From the NCBI RefSeq assembly GCF_003390865.1, contig NZ_QMEJ01000002.1:1-64000 (forward strand): 64,000 bases of DNA. Reading direction: 5' to 3'. Below the pieces are notes generated by a model, which did not search any database, was not told where the DNA came from, and saw nothing but the letters and a program-made list of their open reading frames with translations. Shown here in pieces: positions 1 to 7,716 of the stretch (within the stretch, counting starts at the first letter, position 1; every line of letters begins with the position of its first letter). Position numbers and translations under genes: made by a program. Source of the DNA: Tropicimonas sp. IMCC34011 (GTDB lineage: Bacteria; Pseudomonadota; Alphaproteobacteria; Rhodobacterales; Rhodobacteraceae).

Positions 1-401
1 TCGTATATCGGCACCCCGTCCATGATGGCCAAGCCAGCCACGGCGTCGGGGAAATCCATCGCGAGGCGGAAGGCCCGGTAAGAGCCGCGATCGTGACCGG
101 CAACGCCGAACCTGTCGAAGCCCAGCACGTCCATTGCCGCATGCAGCGCCATCGCCTTGGCGCGTCCGGAGGAACCTTCCACGGTTTCGGGTTGATAGCT
201 TTTGCCGAAGCCAGGCAGGTCCGCGCAGACGACCGTGAACCGATCTCTCAGAAGGGGCGCGACCTGCCACCACGTCGTGTGGGTTCTCGGATGGCCGTGT
301 AGAAGGAGAAGGGGAAAACCGGAACCGATGACGCGTACACAGATGGAGCCGTACGGGGTTTCCAGATGCTTGGCCTCGACGCCTTGGAAGAATTCGCTCA
401 T
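1..401 (-). CDS. alpha/beta hydrolase, haloacetate dehalogenase-like (3' end cut by window)
   Basis: The minus strand reads from an ATG at 401 and stays open to the window edge, so only the first 133 residues are visible. They hold the oxyanion-hole segment HGHPRTHTTWW near residue 34, the strand motif VCADLPGFGKS, and the nucleophile elbow GHDRG. An Asp in place of the usual Ser at the elbow is typical of haloacetate and fluoroacetate dehalogenases and related epoxide hydrolases. A hydrolase with an Asp nucleophile is therefore likely, but the substrate cannot be named, and the catalytic His lies outside the window. It is a lone gene divergent from the next one. Confidence 0.75.
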   Translation of the reverse strand, partial: MSEFFQGVEAKHLETPYGSICVRVIGSGFPLLLLHGHPRTHTTWWQVAPLLRDRFTVVCADLPGFGKSYQPETVEGSSGRAKAMALHAAMDVLGFDRFGVAGHDRGSYRAFRLAMDFPDAVAGLAIMDGVPIY

Positions 402-792
402 CAGTCGAACCTTTGCTTCGTTCTAAATGGTGCTTGTATACGAACGCTCTGCCCACGGAACCGTCAGCGGGAAATCGGAAATGGCCGAGAACGGCTCGAC
501 GCCAGCATGCGGCGCTGCCGCGTGCTGGAAGCCCAAGTGAGTGGGTCTGCGTGGCAGAGGCGGCCCAAAGCGGACGTCCGTCACCCTGCTCGGCCCATGG
601 CGCTTCCGGCCCAGAGCGGACCTTCAGCCCTGGATCAGAATGCCGCAGCGCAGCCCGTCCAAGCTGTCGTTCGCCGCGCCTGCAAACCCTAACGGGGTAG
701 CAAGGCCTGTAGAGCGGATGAAGCGGACATTGTAGAATGTGACGCGCACCGCTATTGCCCCCATGGTTTTGAATGCTCACGGCGGGACTGAC
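402..792. other. intergenic stretch with dispersed repeats
   Basis: This gap between two divergent genes has no convincing coding potential. It holds one copy of a 52-bp repeat (561-612) and a related motif around 711-735 (GCGGATGAAGCGGACATT), both of the AAGCGGAC type seen again between 2.1 and 3.5 kb. The promoters of both flanking genes must lie here, but no clear -35/-10 pair was recognised. Confidence 0.5.
561..612 (+). repeat. 52-bp direct repeat, copy 1
   Basis: Identical over 52 bases to 2616-2667, 2.05 kb away in the same orientation. It begins CGGCCCAAAGCGGACGTCCG and ends GCGCTTCCGGCCC. Both copies are intergenic. A diverged relative occurs around 3364-3465. Confidence 0.9.
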
Positions 793-1299
793 GTGCCAAG
801 AATATACCTGATCGGAGCATCATGCTCGGGCGTCTCAACGCTTGGCGCGACACTTTCCGCGCAGATGGGCGTTCCACTGCTGGACGTAGACGACTTCTAT
901 TGGATGCCAACAGATCCACCATTCACGACAAAGCACCTGCCAGAAGATCGGGTCCGCTTGATCCAAAAGCGGCAATCCCAGACGGACGGCTGGGTTCTGT
1001 CAGGCTCCTTTATGGGTTGGGGGGACATCCTGATTGAGAATGTTGAGATCATCGCCTTCCTATATACACCTACCGCGATACGGCTGCGACGTCTGGAGAG
1101 CCGAGAAGCACAAAGACATGGTGATCGTATCCTGCCGGGCGGCGACATGTATGAGGGCCATCTGGCATTCCGTGATTGGGCGTCTCGCTATGATGACTCC
1201 TCGTTCACAGGACGCAATCTCGAGCAGCATGAACGCTGGCTCAAATCACAAGCCGCTCCGGTTCTGAGGCTGCCGGCACACAGTCCGCTGAAGTGTTAG
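793..1299 (+). CDS. P-loop NTPase, adenylate/shikimate kinase-like
   Basis: A 168-residue protein with an N-terminal Walker A motif GASCSGVST directly after the first strand, a following LLDVDDFYW segment as in nucleoside or small-molecule kinases, and an Arg-rich lid region (RLRRLESREAQRHGDR). The architecture is that of small AAA-18-type kinase-like proteins (often annotated adenylate kinase or topology-modulation protein). The GTG at 793 is preferred because it follows a GGCGGGA ribosome site and places the P-loop at the usual distance from the N-terminus; upstream in-frame starts exist at 739 (GTG) and 763 (ATG). The substrate is unknown and no operon partner is present. Confidence 0.75.
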   Translation: MPRIYLIGASCSGVSTLGATLSAQMGVPLLDVDDFYWMPTDPPFTTKHLPEDRVRLIQKRQSQTDGWVLSGSFMGWGDILIENVEIIAFLYTPTAIRLRRLESREAQRHGDRILPGGDMYEGHLAFRDWASRYDDSSFTGRNLEQHERWLKSQAAPVLRLPAHSPLKC

Positions 1300-1373
1300 C
1301 TGATACCGTTGCGACCGCGTTGGAACGGCTCTGAAAGGCCACAAAGGGGTCGCCCCCTATCTTCGCGATAGGT

Positions 1374-1402
1374 GGTCTGGCAGGGAATAGCCCTGCCAGA
1401 CC
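1374..1402. terminator. hairpin downstream of the GNAT gene
   Basis: A perfect 12-bp stem (GGTCTGGCAGGG / CCCTGCCAGACC) with a 5-base loop lies 6 bases beyond the GNAT stop codon, between two convergent genes. There is no strong T-run on either side, so termination is inferred from position and stem strength. Confidence 0.6.
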
Positions 1403-1407
1403 TGGTC

Positions 1408-1860
1408 TCAGATCTTGATGCGGAGTGCCGCATTTGGGAACGGGACCCCGAAGTCATCGACCGCGCGCCGGGAAACCTCCTGAAATCCGAGCGTCCTGTA
1501 AAAGCGGACGGCTCGCTCATTCTCAGTATAGACCTCAAGGGACAGTTCGCCCTTCCGGGTCAAGGCATCGGCGATAAGGGTCCGCCCGATACCGTGACCT
1601 TGCCAGCCCGGCGCGATGAATATGCCGCCGATGAAACACCCCAGAAGGCTGATGAAGCCAACAGCTTCTCCGCCAAGGCAGGCCACGAAAGTCTCCGCCT
1701 TCGGCAGATACGCCTCCTCGATCAGCTTGCGCTGTTCAGTCAGCCTTTCTTCACCAATGAAGGGGTGCGCCTCCAGCGAGGCTTCGAACCAGATGGTCGA
1801 CAGTATTTTCAGATCCGTTGCCGCGTCAAAGGGCCGGATCACCACATTTACGTTCTTCAA
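1408..1860 (-). CDS. GNAT family N-acetyltransferase
   Basis: A 150-residue acetyltransferase with the acetyl-CoA binding motif A clearly visible (GIFIAPGWQGHGIGRTLIA), followed by the beta-bulge and the C-terminal YTENERAVRFYRTLGFQE segment typical of the GCN5 fold. The acceptor substrate cannot be told from sequence; small lone GNATs of this type often act on amines, amino acids or antibiotics. The start is uncertain: TTG at 1860 has a GGAG ribosome site five bases upstream, TTG at 1884 also keeps the frame open, and a GTG lies a few codons further in. The gene converges on the kinase-like gene. Confidence 0.85.
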   Translation of the reverse strand: MKNVNVVIRPFDAATDLKILSTIWFEASLEAHPFIGEERLTEQRKLIEEAYLPKAETFVACLGGEAVGFISLLGCFIGGIFIAPGWQGHGIGRTLIADALTRKGELSLEVYTENERAVRFYRTLGFQEVSRRAVDDFGVPFPNAALRIKI

Positions 1861-2040
1861 GAGAACTCCACGGAAATCATGCAAAAAGGTTCGGCATCCA
1901 TGTGCCGAGCGATGCCGCTACATGCGGGTCAATCGAAGCCTCTGTGCATAAATCTCCGTCTGGTGCGGGCCGAGCATAAGCCGCCCCGCCACCACTTTCA
2001 ATGACAGCAGAGCGCTCGAAGCCGAATTGCTTCAGCACGG

Positions 2041-2068
2041 TGACCGCCTCACCCAGGTGAGGCGGTCA
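2041..2068. repeat. perfect 28-bp inverted repeat
   Basis: TGACCGCCTCACC and its exact complement GGTGAGGCGGTCA are separated by only CA, giving a 13-bp stem. No T-run follows and no gene ends nearby, so a terminator role is not obvious. Confidence 0.8.
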
Positions 2069-2615
2069 TATGGCGAGGACGGCCCAGAGCCGCCGTTCGC
2101 AGGCGTCGAGCACTGCCGCAACGCAGCATGAGTACCGGCCATTCGTGCCCTCGCAGCATTCAATGCCCTCTGAAGGTCAGCAGAGCGGACGAAGCGCCGA
2201 ATTGAGGATGCTTGAACGGGCGTAGCTTACAAAACCGCGTCCGAAATCCCATATGTAGTTAATCAGCGCGACATTCTTCGCTATAAAAGGCATCCCTCAA
2301 TGACCATGTTTTCCATGAAGCCAAAGTTCAACCTTGCCGAATTCCTTGCGGTACCCGCCCCCGTGGGTGCGGCCAGATCCCGTGGCGCCCGACGCCGCGG
2401 ACCGCAGTTCCAGCGCGATGCGGCATCGGAAGATACAACCATGCCCAAGCCGGATGAAGATCCCAGCTCGACAGAGAAATGAACCGCGCCGGATCTGCCG
2501 GCAACTGTATTCAGGCCAGAGCCGCATGACGGCAGTCGCTCCGGTTGCGACCATTGCAGCGAGCCTACGATCAGCCTCCGTGCGATCACCTGCTCGGTCT
2601 ACCTCCGCCGCACCC

Positions 2616-2667
2616 CGGCCCAAAGCGGACGTCCGTCACCCTGCTCGGCCCATGGCGCTTCCGGCCC
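2616..2667 (+). repeat. 52-bp direct repeat, copy 2
   Basis: Exact duplicate of 561-612. Sequence on both sides of the two copies diverges at once, so the duplicated unit has sharp borders. Confidence 0.9.
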
Positions 2668-2891
2668 GTAGCTGACAATCGACAGGTCCGGCTGCTCAGG
2701 GCGCTCCCGGCCCTTAGCAGCCGTTGGCTGTGGCTTAGAGTGCTGCAGTGCGGCTTCCCCAAAGCAGTCGTTCGTCGATACTGCAGCATTTGAGTTCATG
2801 AGTTGACCGCTGAGCGGGCGAAGCGGGCATGCCATTGCTGCGCAATCTGCGCTACTCGAGATAGAATAAGCAGGTATTACGAGGTGAGCCG

Positions 2892-3305
2892 ATGCAGCGG
2901 GAGGAAATTATAGATGCCTACCGGGAATACATTGCCTGCTTGAACGCCCAAGACTGGAGCAACCTCCAGCGCCATGTTGCGGACAACGTCGAATATAACG
3001 GGAGGACCATTGGGTTTGACGGCTACCGCGACATGCTAGTCGAGGATTTCCGAGCCATCCCCGATCTTTCGTTCAATATTGCCTTTCTTGTCTGCGACCC
3101 GCCCATGATCGCAAGCAGGCTTTCATTCGACTGCACACCGATGGGCCAGCTCTTCGGCATGCCTGTGAACAAAAAACGTGTCCGCTTCGCCGAGAACGTA
3201 TTCTATGAGTTTCGTAACGGCAGGATACGGATCGTCTGGTCTGTTATCGACAAGGCAAGCGTCGCGGCCCAAATCTCAAATTATGCTGGGCAGTATGGGC
3301 TCTAA
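2892..3305 (+). CDS. SnoaL-like / NTF2-fold polyketide-cyclase family protein
   Basis: A 137-residue protein with the one-domain NTF2-like layout: N-terminal helix (QREEIIDAYREYIACLNAQD), the FDGYRDMLVEDFRAIPDLSF segment and the closing FYEFRNGRIRIVWSVIDKAS strand pair typical of SnoaL-type ester cyclases. In most bacteria such lone members have no assigned reaction. The ATG follows a good GAGGTGAG ribosome site. It stands alone between repeat-rich gaps. Family placement is solid, function unknown. Confidence 0.85.
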   Translation: MQREEIIDAYREYIACLNAQDWSNLQRHVADNVEYNGRTIGFDGYRDMLVEDFRAIPDLSFNIAFLVCDPPMIASRLSFDCTPMGQLFGMPVNKKRVRFAENVFYEFRNGRIRIVWSVIDKASVAAQISNYAGQYGL

Positions 3306-3726
3306 GCGATCATGCGGCACCGCGGCGGGATTCCTGCCGTTTAGGTGTGCCCGTCGTCGCTCGCGGCCCAGACCGGACGTTCGACGCATGTGTCGGCGAC
3401 CGTCGCTCCCGGCCCGAAGCAGACCTCCAGAGGGAGGCCCGGTGCCAACCGCTTCCGGCCGTTAACTGCCGCTCACCAAGATGACCGGCGTTGCAGCGCA
3501 GATTCACCAGACCGGCCATTCGTGCATCGCGCTGCATTTTTCAAGCGTCAAGGTCGGCAAGCCTACGGCAGTGCAGCACTCGGTTTGTGACCTGGACCGT
3601 ATGATGCGCAAACAAACAGTGAGCATAGGCGTCTGGCTGAGTAGATTGCGCGGGCGTCATGAAGATGATAGCCAGATAATCCCAATCTGTTATTCAATAT
3701 GTAAAAGCAGGTCGATTCGAGTGCCG
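3306..3726. other. repeat-containing gap
   Basis: No gene is supported here. A diverged relative of the 52-bp repeat spans roughly 3364-3465 (GGCCCAGACCGGACGTTCG, later GGCCCGAAGCAGACC and CGCTTCCGGCC), and ACCGGCCATTCGTGC at 3511-3525 is an exact match to 2134-2148. The frame of the next gene is open from 3481, but that upstream part encodes no sensible N-terminus. Confidence 0.5.
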
Positions 3727-4248
3727 ATGTCATATCTCAAATTTGTGGAATCCAGCCTTCTGAGGGTAGCGGTCTTAGTCTGCGTTCTCTGTCTGCCTTC
3801 AAACCCTGCTTTTGCCTGCATTCCTATCAACGAGCCTTTGGGACTTTCGATGTGTGTCGCGGGCACGTCATGGGAGCTGCGCGAAGGCGATGGAGATGAT
3901 TTCCTCTTTTACAATGCCGTAGATGAATACGCTGGTAGCGTCAGGGTCTTTGAAGGGGGCACAAACGACGGACTGGAAAGCGAACGCGCTGCACGTATCA
4001 TTGTGAGGTCCGACAGTCAGGAAACTCGAGATTTTACTCTCCTGAAAGCGGGAAAGGTTCCAAGCGGCAACTTCGTCTACGCAGCGCGCGGATCATTGAA
4101 TGGTCGAACCAACATCTATGTAAATACGGTTTCTGTGGGCCCAACAGAAACGCTACGCATTACCACGTGGCGCATAGGTGAAGCGCTCTCTGATAGAGAT
4201 CGTGAGCTGCATGCCGCCTTTGGAAAGTTGCTGTCCACCGGGCCGTAA
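3727..4248 (+). CDS. secreted protein of unknown function
   Basis: A 173-residue protein starting MSYLKF, with a signal peptide whose hydrophobic core is LLRVAVLVCVLCL and a likely cleavage after AFA at residue 30. The mature part begins with a Cys and holds a second one close by (LGLSMCVAG), which could form a disulfide. No enzyme motif or family was recognised. The frame is open upstream to 3481, but the start at 3727 puts the signal peptide at the N-terminus; GTG at 3721 is a near alternative. Export to the periplasm is inferred. Confidence 0.7.
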   Translation: MSYLKFVESSLLRVAVLVCVLCLPSNPAFACIPINEPLGLSMCVAGTSWELREGDGDDFLFYNAVDEYAGSVRVFEGGTNDGLESERAARIIVRSDSQETRDFTLLKAGKVPSGNFVYAARGSLNGRTNIYVNTVSVGPTETLRITTWRIGEALSDRDRELHAAFGKLLSTGP

Positions 4249-4436
4249 TAGCAGCGGATTTGGCCGCCAGCGTAGCCTTTGCATCAATGGCTGGAGAAGG
4301 TTCTGTTTGGCCCAACGCTCAGACAGACGACTGGCTTCGTCGAGAGCCTTCTGCGCCTGATGGGTTGGACTGGTAGGTGCCAGACTACAGCACCCTTCGC
4401 TGCAGCCCGGCCTTGAATTCTGTCTGCTTCGGCATC

Positions 4437-5549
4437 TCAGGCTTGCCTTTCTGCGACCGTGAACCGATCCACATAGGCTTTTGCCTGCCGGAGCCGTTCC
4501 TCGTCTTTTATGCTGTACCCCGGTGCGGATCGCGCACGCATGTTCCAGTCGCTCATGGCGGGTTCAAGGAAGGCAAAGACGGCCTGGTAGGCACTGATGT
4601 CTTCATTCAGGTTAAGATCGCCCCAAATCGGTGCGGGCCCGGCGGTGACGGTCGTAAAAAATCCTCTGTCATCAATTATCAGGTCCGGCCCAAGTGCCTC
4701 TGCGGTTACAGCCAGTCGGTCGCGGTAAGCGCCGCCGATATAGGTTCGCCAACCGACGTCGGGCAGGCCGGGGACATAGTCGAACGGGTCCGCCTCGCCA
4801 ATTGCCCGGACCTTTGCGGCGCGCTTCTGTTCAAGCCGGCGCATGGTCACGAAGGATTGGTCGTGACGGACCAGAGGCGAGAAGGGCACTGGGTCCATCA
4901 TCAATGCGCAGCGATAGCGTCGATGGGCCGGCGGGACAAAGCTGGCATAGTTTACGCCAAGCGGGCGCGGGGCAAAGCCGTAGCCCATATAACCGGCAAG
5001 GACCGGCACCCCCTCGAGAGCAGCATCAACTTGGGCCATCAGGTCCAGCGCTCCCTCCGCCTGCCATGGCAGCTCAATCCGGATCTCGGCCATTGGCAGA
5101 GGCGCATGCGCAAGGGCCAGCATTGGGTGGCCCGGGTGTCCCTCCGCGTCCGTGCCAGTCAGGTAGAGATAGCGGTGATCTGGCAGCCCGGTAGCGACGG
5201 CTCGGGATATCTCAGTCCGCCCTGCCTTGTCCGCGCGGGACAGTTTCAGCGACTTGGACCCTGTCGGCCGGACCATCGCATAAAAGGCCTGTGTTTTGCC
5301 TAAATGGTCGATGAATGCCTCGGCGGCCCGCGCGGAGGCCGTGCGGACTGGCGCATCGGCAAAGGTCCCGGTAATCCACAAGTGCAACCGCAGGACTGGC
5401 CTCGCGATCGGTGGGCCGTCTTTATGGCAGCTTTCGGAGTATAGCGGTTCCAATCTATATTCCCCGAGTATGGTGTCGCACCGAGCAGAGGTTGCCTGAC
5501 GAGACCAGAGGGTCAAGTGTTGGACGCTCCAAGTGTCGCCTGCGGTCAT
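4437..5549 (-). CDS. DUF3396 family protein, T6SS TsiV immunity-like
   Basis: A cytosolic-looking protein of about 370 residues. The segment RPVLRLHLWITG near the N-terminus, the central LAGYMGYGFAPRPLGVNYAS stretch and the C-terminal WGDLNLNEDISAYQAVFAF block resemble DUF3396 proteins, some of which are immunity proteins (TsiV) against VRR-Nuc effectors of type VI secretion. No effector or secretion gene is present in the window, so an orphan-immunity role is inference. The start is uncertain: ATG at 5549 (weak GGAG) is chosen, and ATG at 5612 is also in frame. The ankyrin lipoprotein is divergent from it across an IS3 scar. Confidence 0.55.
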   Translation of the reverse strand: MTAGDTWSVQHLTLWSRQATSARCDTILGEYRLEPLYSESCHKDGPPIARPVLRLHLWITGTFADAPVRTASARAAEAFIDHLGKTQAFYAMVRPTGSKSLKLSRADKAGRTEISRAVATGLPDHRYLYLTGTDAEGHPGHPMLALAHAPLPMAEIRIELPWQAEGALDLMAQVDAALEGVPVLAGYMGYGFAPRPLGVNYASFVPPAHRRYRCALMMDPVPFSPLVRHDQSFVTMRRLEQKRAAKVRAIGEADPFDYVPGLPDVGWRTYIGGAYRDRLAVTAEALGPDLIIDDRGFFTTVTAGPAPIWGDLNLNEDISAYQAVFAFLEPAMSDWNMRARSAPGYSIKDEERLRQAKAYVDRFTVAERQA

Positions 5550-5673
5550 TGCGCCATTCGCTCCGCCGCCATCCCGGCGCTCTTTTCGAACTGAGGACCA
5601 CAAACGGATCATACCGCTTCTGTCGCGGCAGGGTGACCGGCGCTAGATCACAGGCCTGAACCTGTGGAAAAGC

Positions 5674-5868
5674 ACTTACGCTGTCGTATGGGAGACACTG
5701 TATTGGGTCGAGTGGTTCAGAAAGCGTCGCCTTCTTCATAAAATCGCGAATACCCCATCAGCCGAGGCAAATGTGAAGGTCTATGAACATGCGACGATTT
5801 CGATAATGTCGCGTGAAACCGATCATCTGTCTCAAGGAAAACCGGGACGGTTCAGACCGGCTGAATAA
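5674..5868 (+). pseudogene. IS3-family transposase OrfB, C-terminal remnant
   Basis: Read in the frame of 5704, this stretch gives ETLYWVEWFRKRRLLHKIAN followed by TPSAEA, which mirrors the WVDWFNNRRLLEPIGNIPPAEAE end of IS3-group transposases. After about 5812 the family-like ending KPIICLKENRDGSD continues in the next frame, so a frameshift breaks the fragment. The rest of the element is missing. The fragment lies between the DUF3396 and ankyrin genes and explains why the ankyrin frame seems open upstream of its real start. Confidence 0.65.
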
Positions 5869-5956
5869 CAGCGTATGGCAAGGACGCGACACTGCTGTGA
5901 TACGTATTGAACACGCAAGTTGCGTGCGCTTGATCGCGCAAATAGGCGGTGCGCTT

Positions 5957-7066
5957 ATGAACAGGACATCGACCGGCTCACAGAGGAGTCCGCGCCGTAT
6001 CTGGCTGTTCGGCATTGTCCTCGTTGCGTTGGCTGCATGTCGGCCAGGTGACCAGGAATGCACCAACACACCTCAGACACGGATCTATTTCGACCTGCCA
6101 GAAGATGAGCAGACGATGGACAAGGTTTTGTCCAATATGGTCCGGTGCCTCGATGAGACCTCTGCCACCGGCCGGGCCTCTGCAGTCGCGGGCGACGAGG
6201 ATGCGCAAATGCAGACCGTGCTCAAAGCCCTCTATACCGATGCCGCCCCCGACGTGGCCGCCTTACGGGAAATGGGCGAGCGGCTTGATCAGGTAATGCG
6301 TACGCCGCAGGGCGTCTCGCCACCGGTGACCACGCTGCTGAATGAGGCCGTGCGGCAGCAGAACATCCGCTGGACCCGGGCGCTGCTGGAGGCCGGGGCC
6401 GACCCGAACGCATCAGGCAGTGTCATGGCCTACTCGGCGGTGCAGATATTCCACCCCGGATCGCCGTCGCTGCACATATTCAACGACGGGTCGCCTGCAA
6501 CGGTGTTCCTGCGGGCCTATATCGACCATGGCGGACTGGTGAATATCGCGGGCGGCGGCGGGACCGGCAACTTACCTTTGCTCAGTGCCACAACGTCAAA
6601 TCTGGCGGCCCGGGTCTTTCTGTTGAAGAATGGGGCCGACCCTTGGTACACGTCGCACTCCCCCAGTCGACTTCGCTTCCCGACCTCGGCCTTGGGCGCG
6701 CTGATCTGGGGGGCCAGAGCGCCTGATTACGCGGAGCAGATCGCAATATTGGCAGAAATGGGTTTGCTGCGCCCACCTGATCAACCGCTCTATCACGAGA
6801 TCATTCAGGAGACCCTGCGGGGTCATCTCGAACGCTACGGGGAGGCCAGCGGCGCCACTGAACGACACAAGCTCTGGCAGGTGCAACAGGCGGTGCGTGC
6901 CCTGATCGATGCTGACGTTGTCAGACCGAACCCGGCGATCCTCGACCTACTGGACCGTCATGCCGTGCCCGATCCCGAAGGCGGCTGGATCCTCCGCGAA
7001 GGCGCGCTCTGGCAGCGGCATGACGACCCGCACGTGGGCTCGTTGCTCGGAACGAACATCCACTGA
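5957..7066 (+). CDS. ankyrin-repeat lipoprotein
   Basis: A 369-residue protein with a lipoprotein signal (Arg-rich start, hydrophobic WLFGIVLVALAAC, lipobox LAAC with Cys28), so it is probably anchored in the membrane facing the periplasm. The body has ankyrin-like units: LLNEAVRQQNIRWTRALLEA then GADPNASG, and LLSATTSNLAARVFLLKNGA then DPW. ATG at 5957 is chosen because it places the lipobox correctly; the open frame back to 5813 is read-through of an IS3 scar. Periplasmic ankyrin lipoproteins include some immunity proteins to secreted toxins, which would fit the DUF3396 neighbour, but no toxin is seen here. Confidence 0.75.
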   Translation: MNRTSTGSQRSPRRIWLFGIVLVALAACRPGDQECTNTPQTRIYFDLPEDEQTMDKVLSNMVRCLDETSATGRASAVAGDEDAQMQTVLKALYTDAAPDVAALREMGERLDQVMRTPQGVSPPVTTLLNEAVRQQNIRWTRALLEAGADPNASGSVMAYSAVQIFHPGSPSLHIFNDGSPATVFLRAYIDHGGLVNIAGGGGTGNLPLLSATTSNLAARVFLLKNGADPWYTSHSPSRLRFPTSALGALIWGARAPDYAEQIAILAEMGLLRPPDQPLYHEIIQETLRGHLERYGEASGATERHKLWQVQQAVRALIDADVVRPNPAILDLLDRHAVPDPEGGWILREGALWQRHDDPHVGSLLGTNIH

Positions 7067-7716
7067 GTCGGAGTGGAAGATTCCGACAACTGCTCCTCGG
7101 CAGTCGCTATCCGAGATTGCTTTTTGCTCTACACGGATTTTTTGCACAAATACGCTGAATGAACGCTATGGTATTGGCGATGCCACGCTGATCGCGTCCC
7201 ACTGGAGGCGTGGGGAGCTGGTCTTTGACGCCGAAAGAAACCGTGGATTTCTGCCGGCAGCACAAGTCGGCTCGCGTCCCATGACCGACTTTTGCTTTGA
7301 CCGTCCTCTGGACACTGTTTCCAGTATCTCACAGGGCACGCAAACGGGCAGTATCCGCGAGAACGCGCAGTATGCAGTGTTACTCAGCGTTTGGTTAGCC
7401 CTTCAACTGGTTGTGGCTGGTATAATAGCGATGCCAAAGGCACTCTTGCGGGAATGCCTCGGCGGAGGGTAGCGATAGCCGTCAACCCTCAGAGCATTCG
7501 CCCGCTTGCGGTCGATAGCTCCCGATAGACTTACGGCGCTCCAATAGCATGTACTGTTGCAGCCCAAGACTAAGCGCACTTTGGCACTGAGTGCAGCGAA
7601 GGCCCGGTATCCGCCCCTCTTGTCGATCGAGCCAGCCCTTGTCTTTGTTCCCGCGAGGCGAACGCGCCCGCTTTGCGAAGAAAGCGGGCGCGCATCTTTT
7701 AACGATGTCGAACGGA
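7067..7716. other. 650-bp gap without a supported gene
   Basis: A plus-strand frame stays open across 7160-7472 and encodes one hydrophobic stretch near 7380-7440, but it has no ribosome site, shadows the ankyrin gene at its 5' side and matches no family I know. The hairpin at 7664-7691 belongs to the end of the sugar-transport operon. The rest shows no clear structure. Confidence 0.4.
7664..7691 (-). terminator. terminator-like hairpin of the sugar ABC operon
   Basis: An 11-bp perfect stem (GCGCCCGCTTT / AAAGCGGGCGC) with a 6-base loop lies about 25 bases beyond the stop of the solute-binding protein gene. It has no long T-run on the minus strand. Confidence 0.55.

Larger units (their letters stand above)
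1885..2891. other. 1-kb gap with repeats and inverted repeats, no convincing gene
   Basis: This kilobase carries a perfect 28-bp palindrome (2041-2068), the second copy of the 52-bp repeat (2616-2667), and several degenerate AAGCGGAC-type motifs (about 2184-2200 and 2811-2835). One 60-codon plus-strand frame (2300-2482), ending in an acidic tail, has an ATG but no ribosome site and no family I recognise, so it is not called as a gene. The stretch looks like accumulated intergenic repeat debris. Confidence 0.45.

Noticed and set aside
1950-2052. Minus-strand fragment resembling the end of a CoA-transferase (VLKQFGFERSAVIESGG)
   Set aside because: The likeness is short and rests on common residues; the frame has no start, and nothing else of such a gene remains.
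2300-2482. A 60-codon plus-strand frame
   Set aside because: It has no ribosome site, no recognisable family and lies among repeats, so it is not supported as a gene.
402-3726. Chromosomal integron with attC sites
   Set aside because: Small accessory cargo genes and repeats suggested it, but the genes face both ways, the repeats lack the attC R'/R'' core motifs, and no integrase is present.
5813-5956. Upstream start of the ankyrin protein
   Set aside because: The added residues match the tail of an IS3 transposase, and using them would bury the lipoprotein signal inside the chain.
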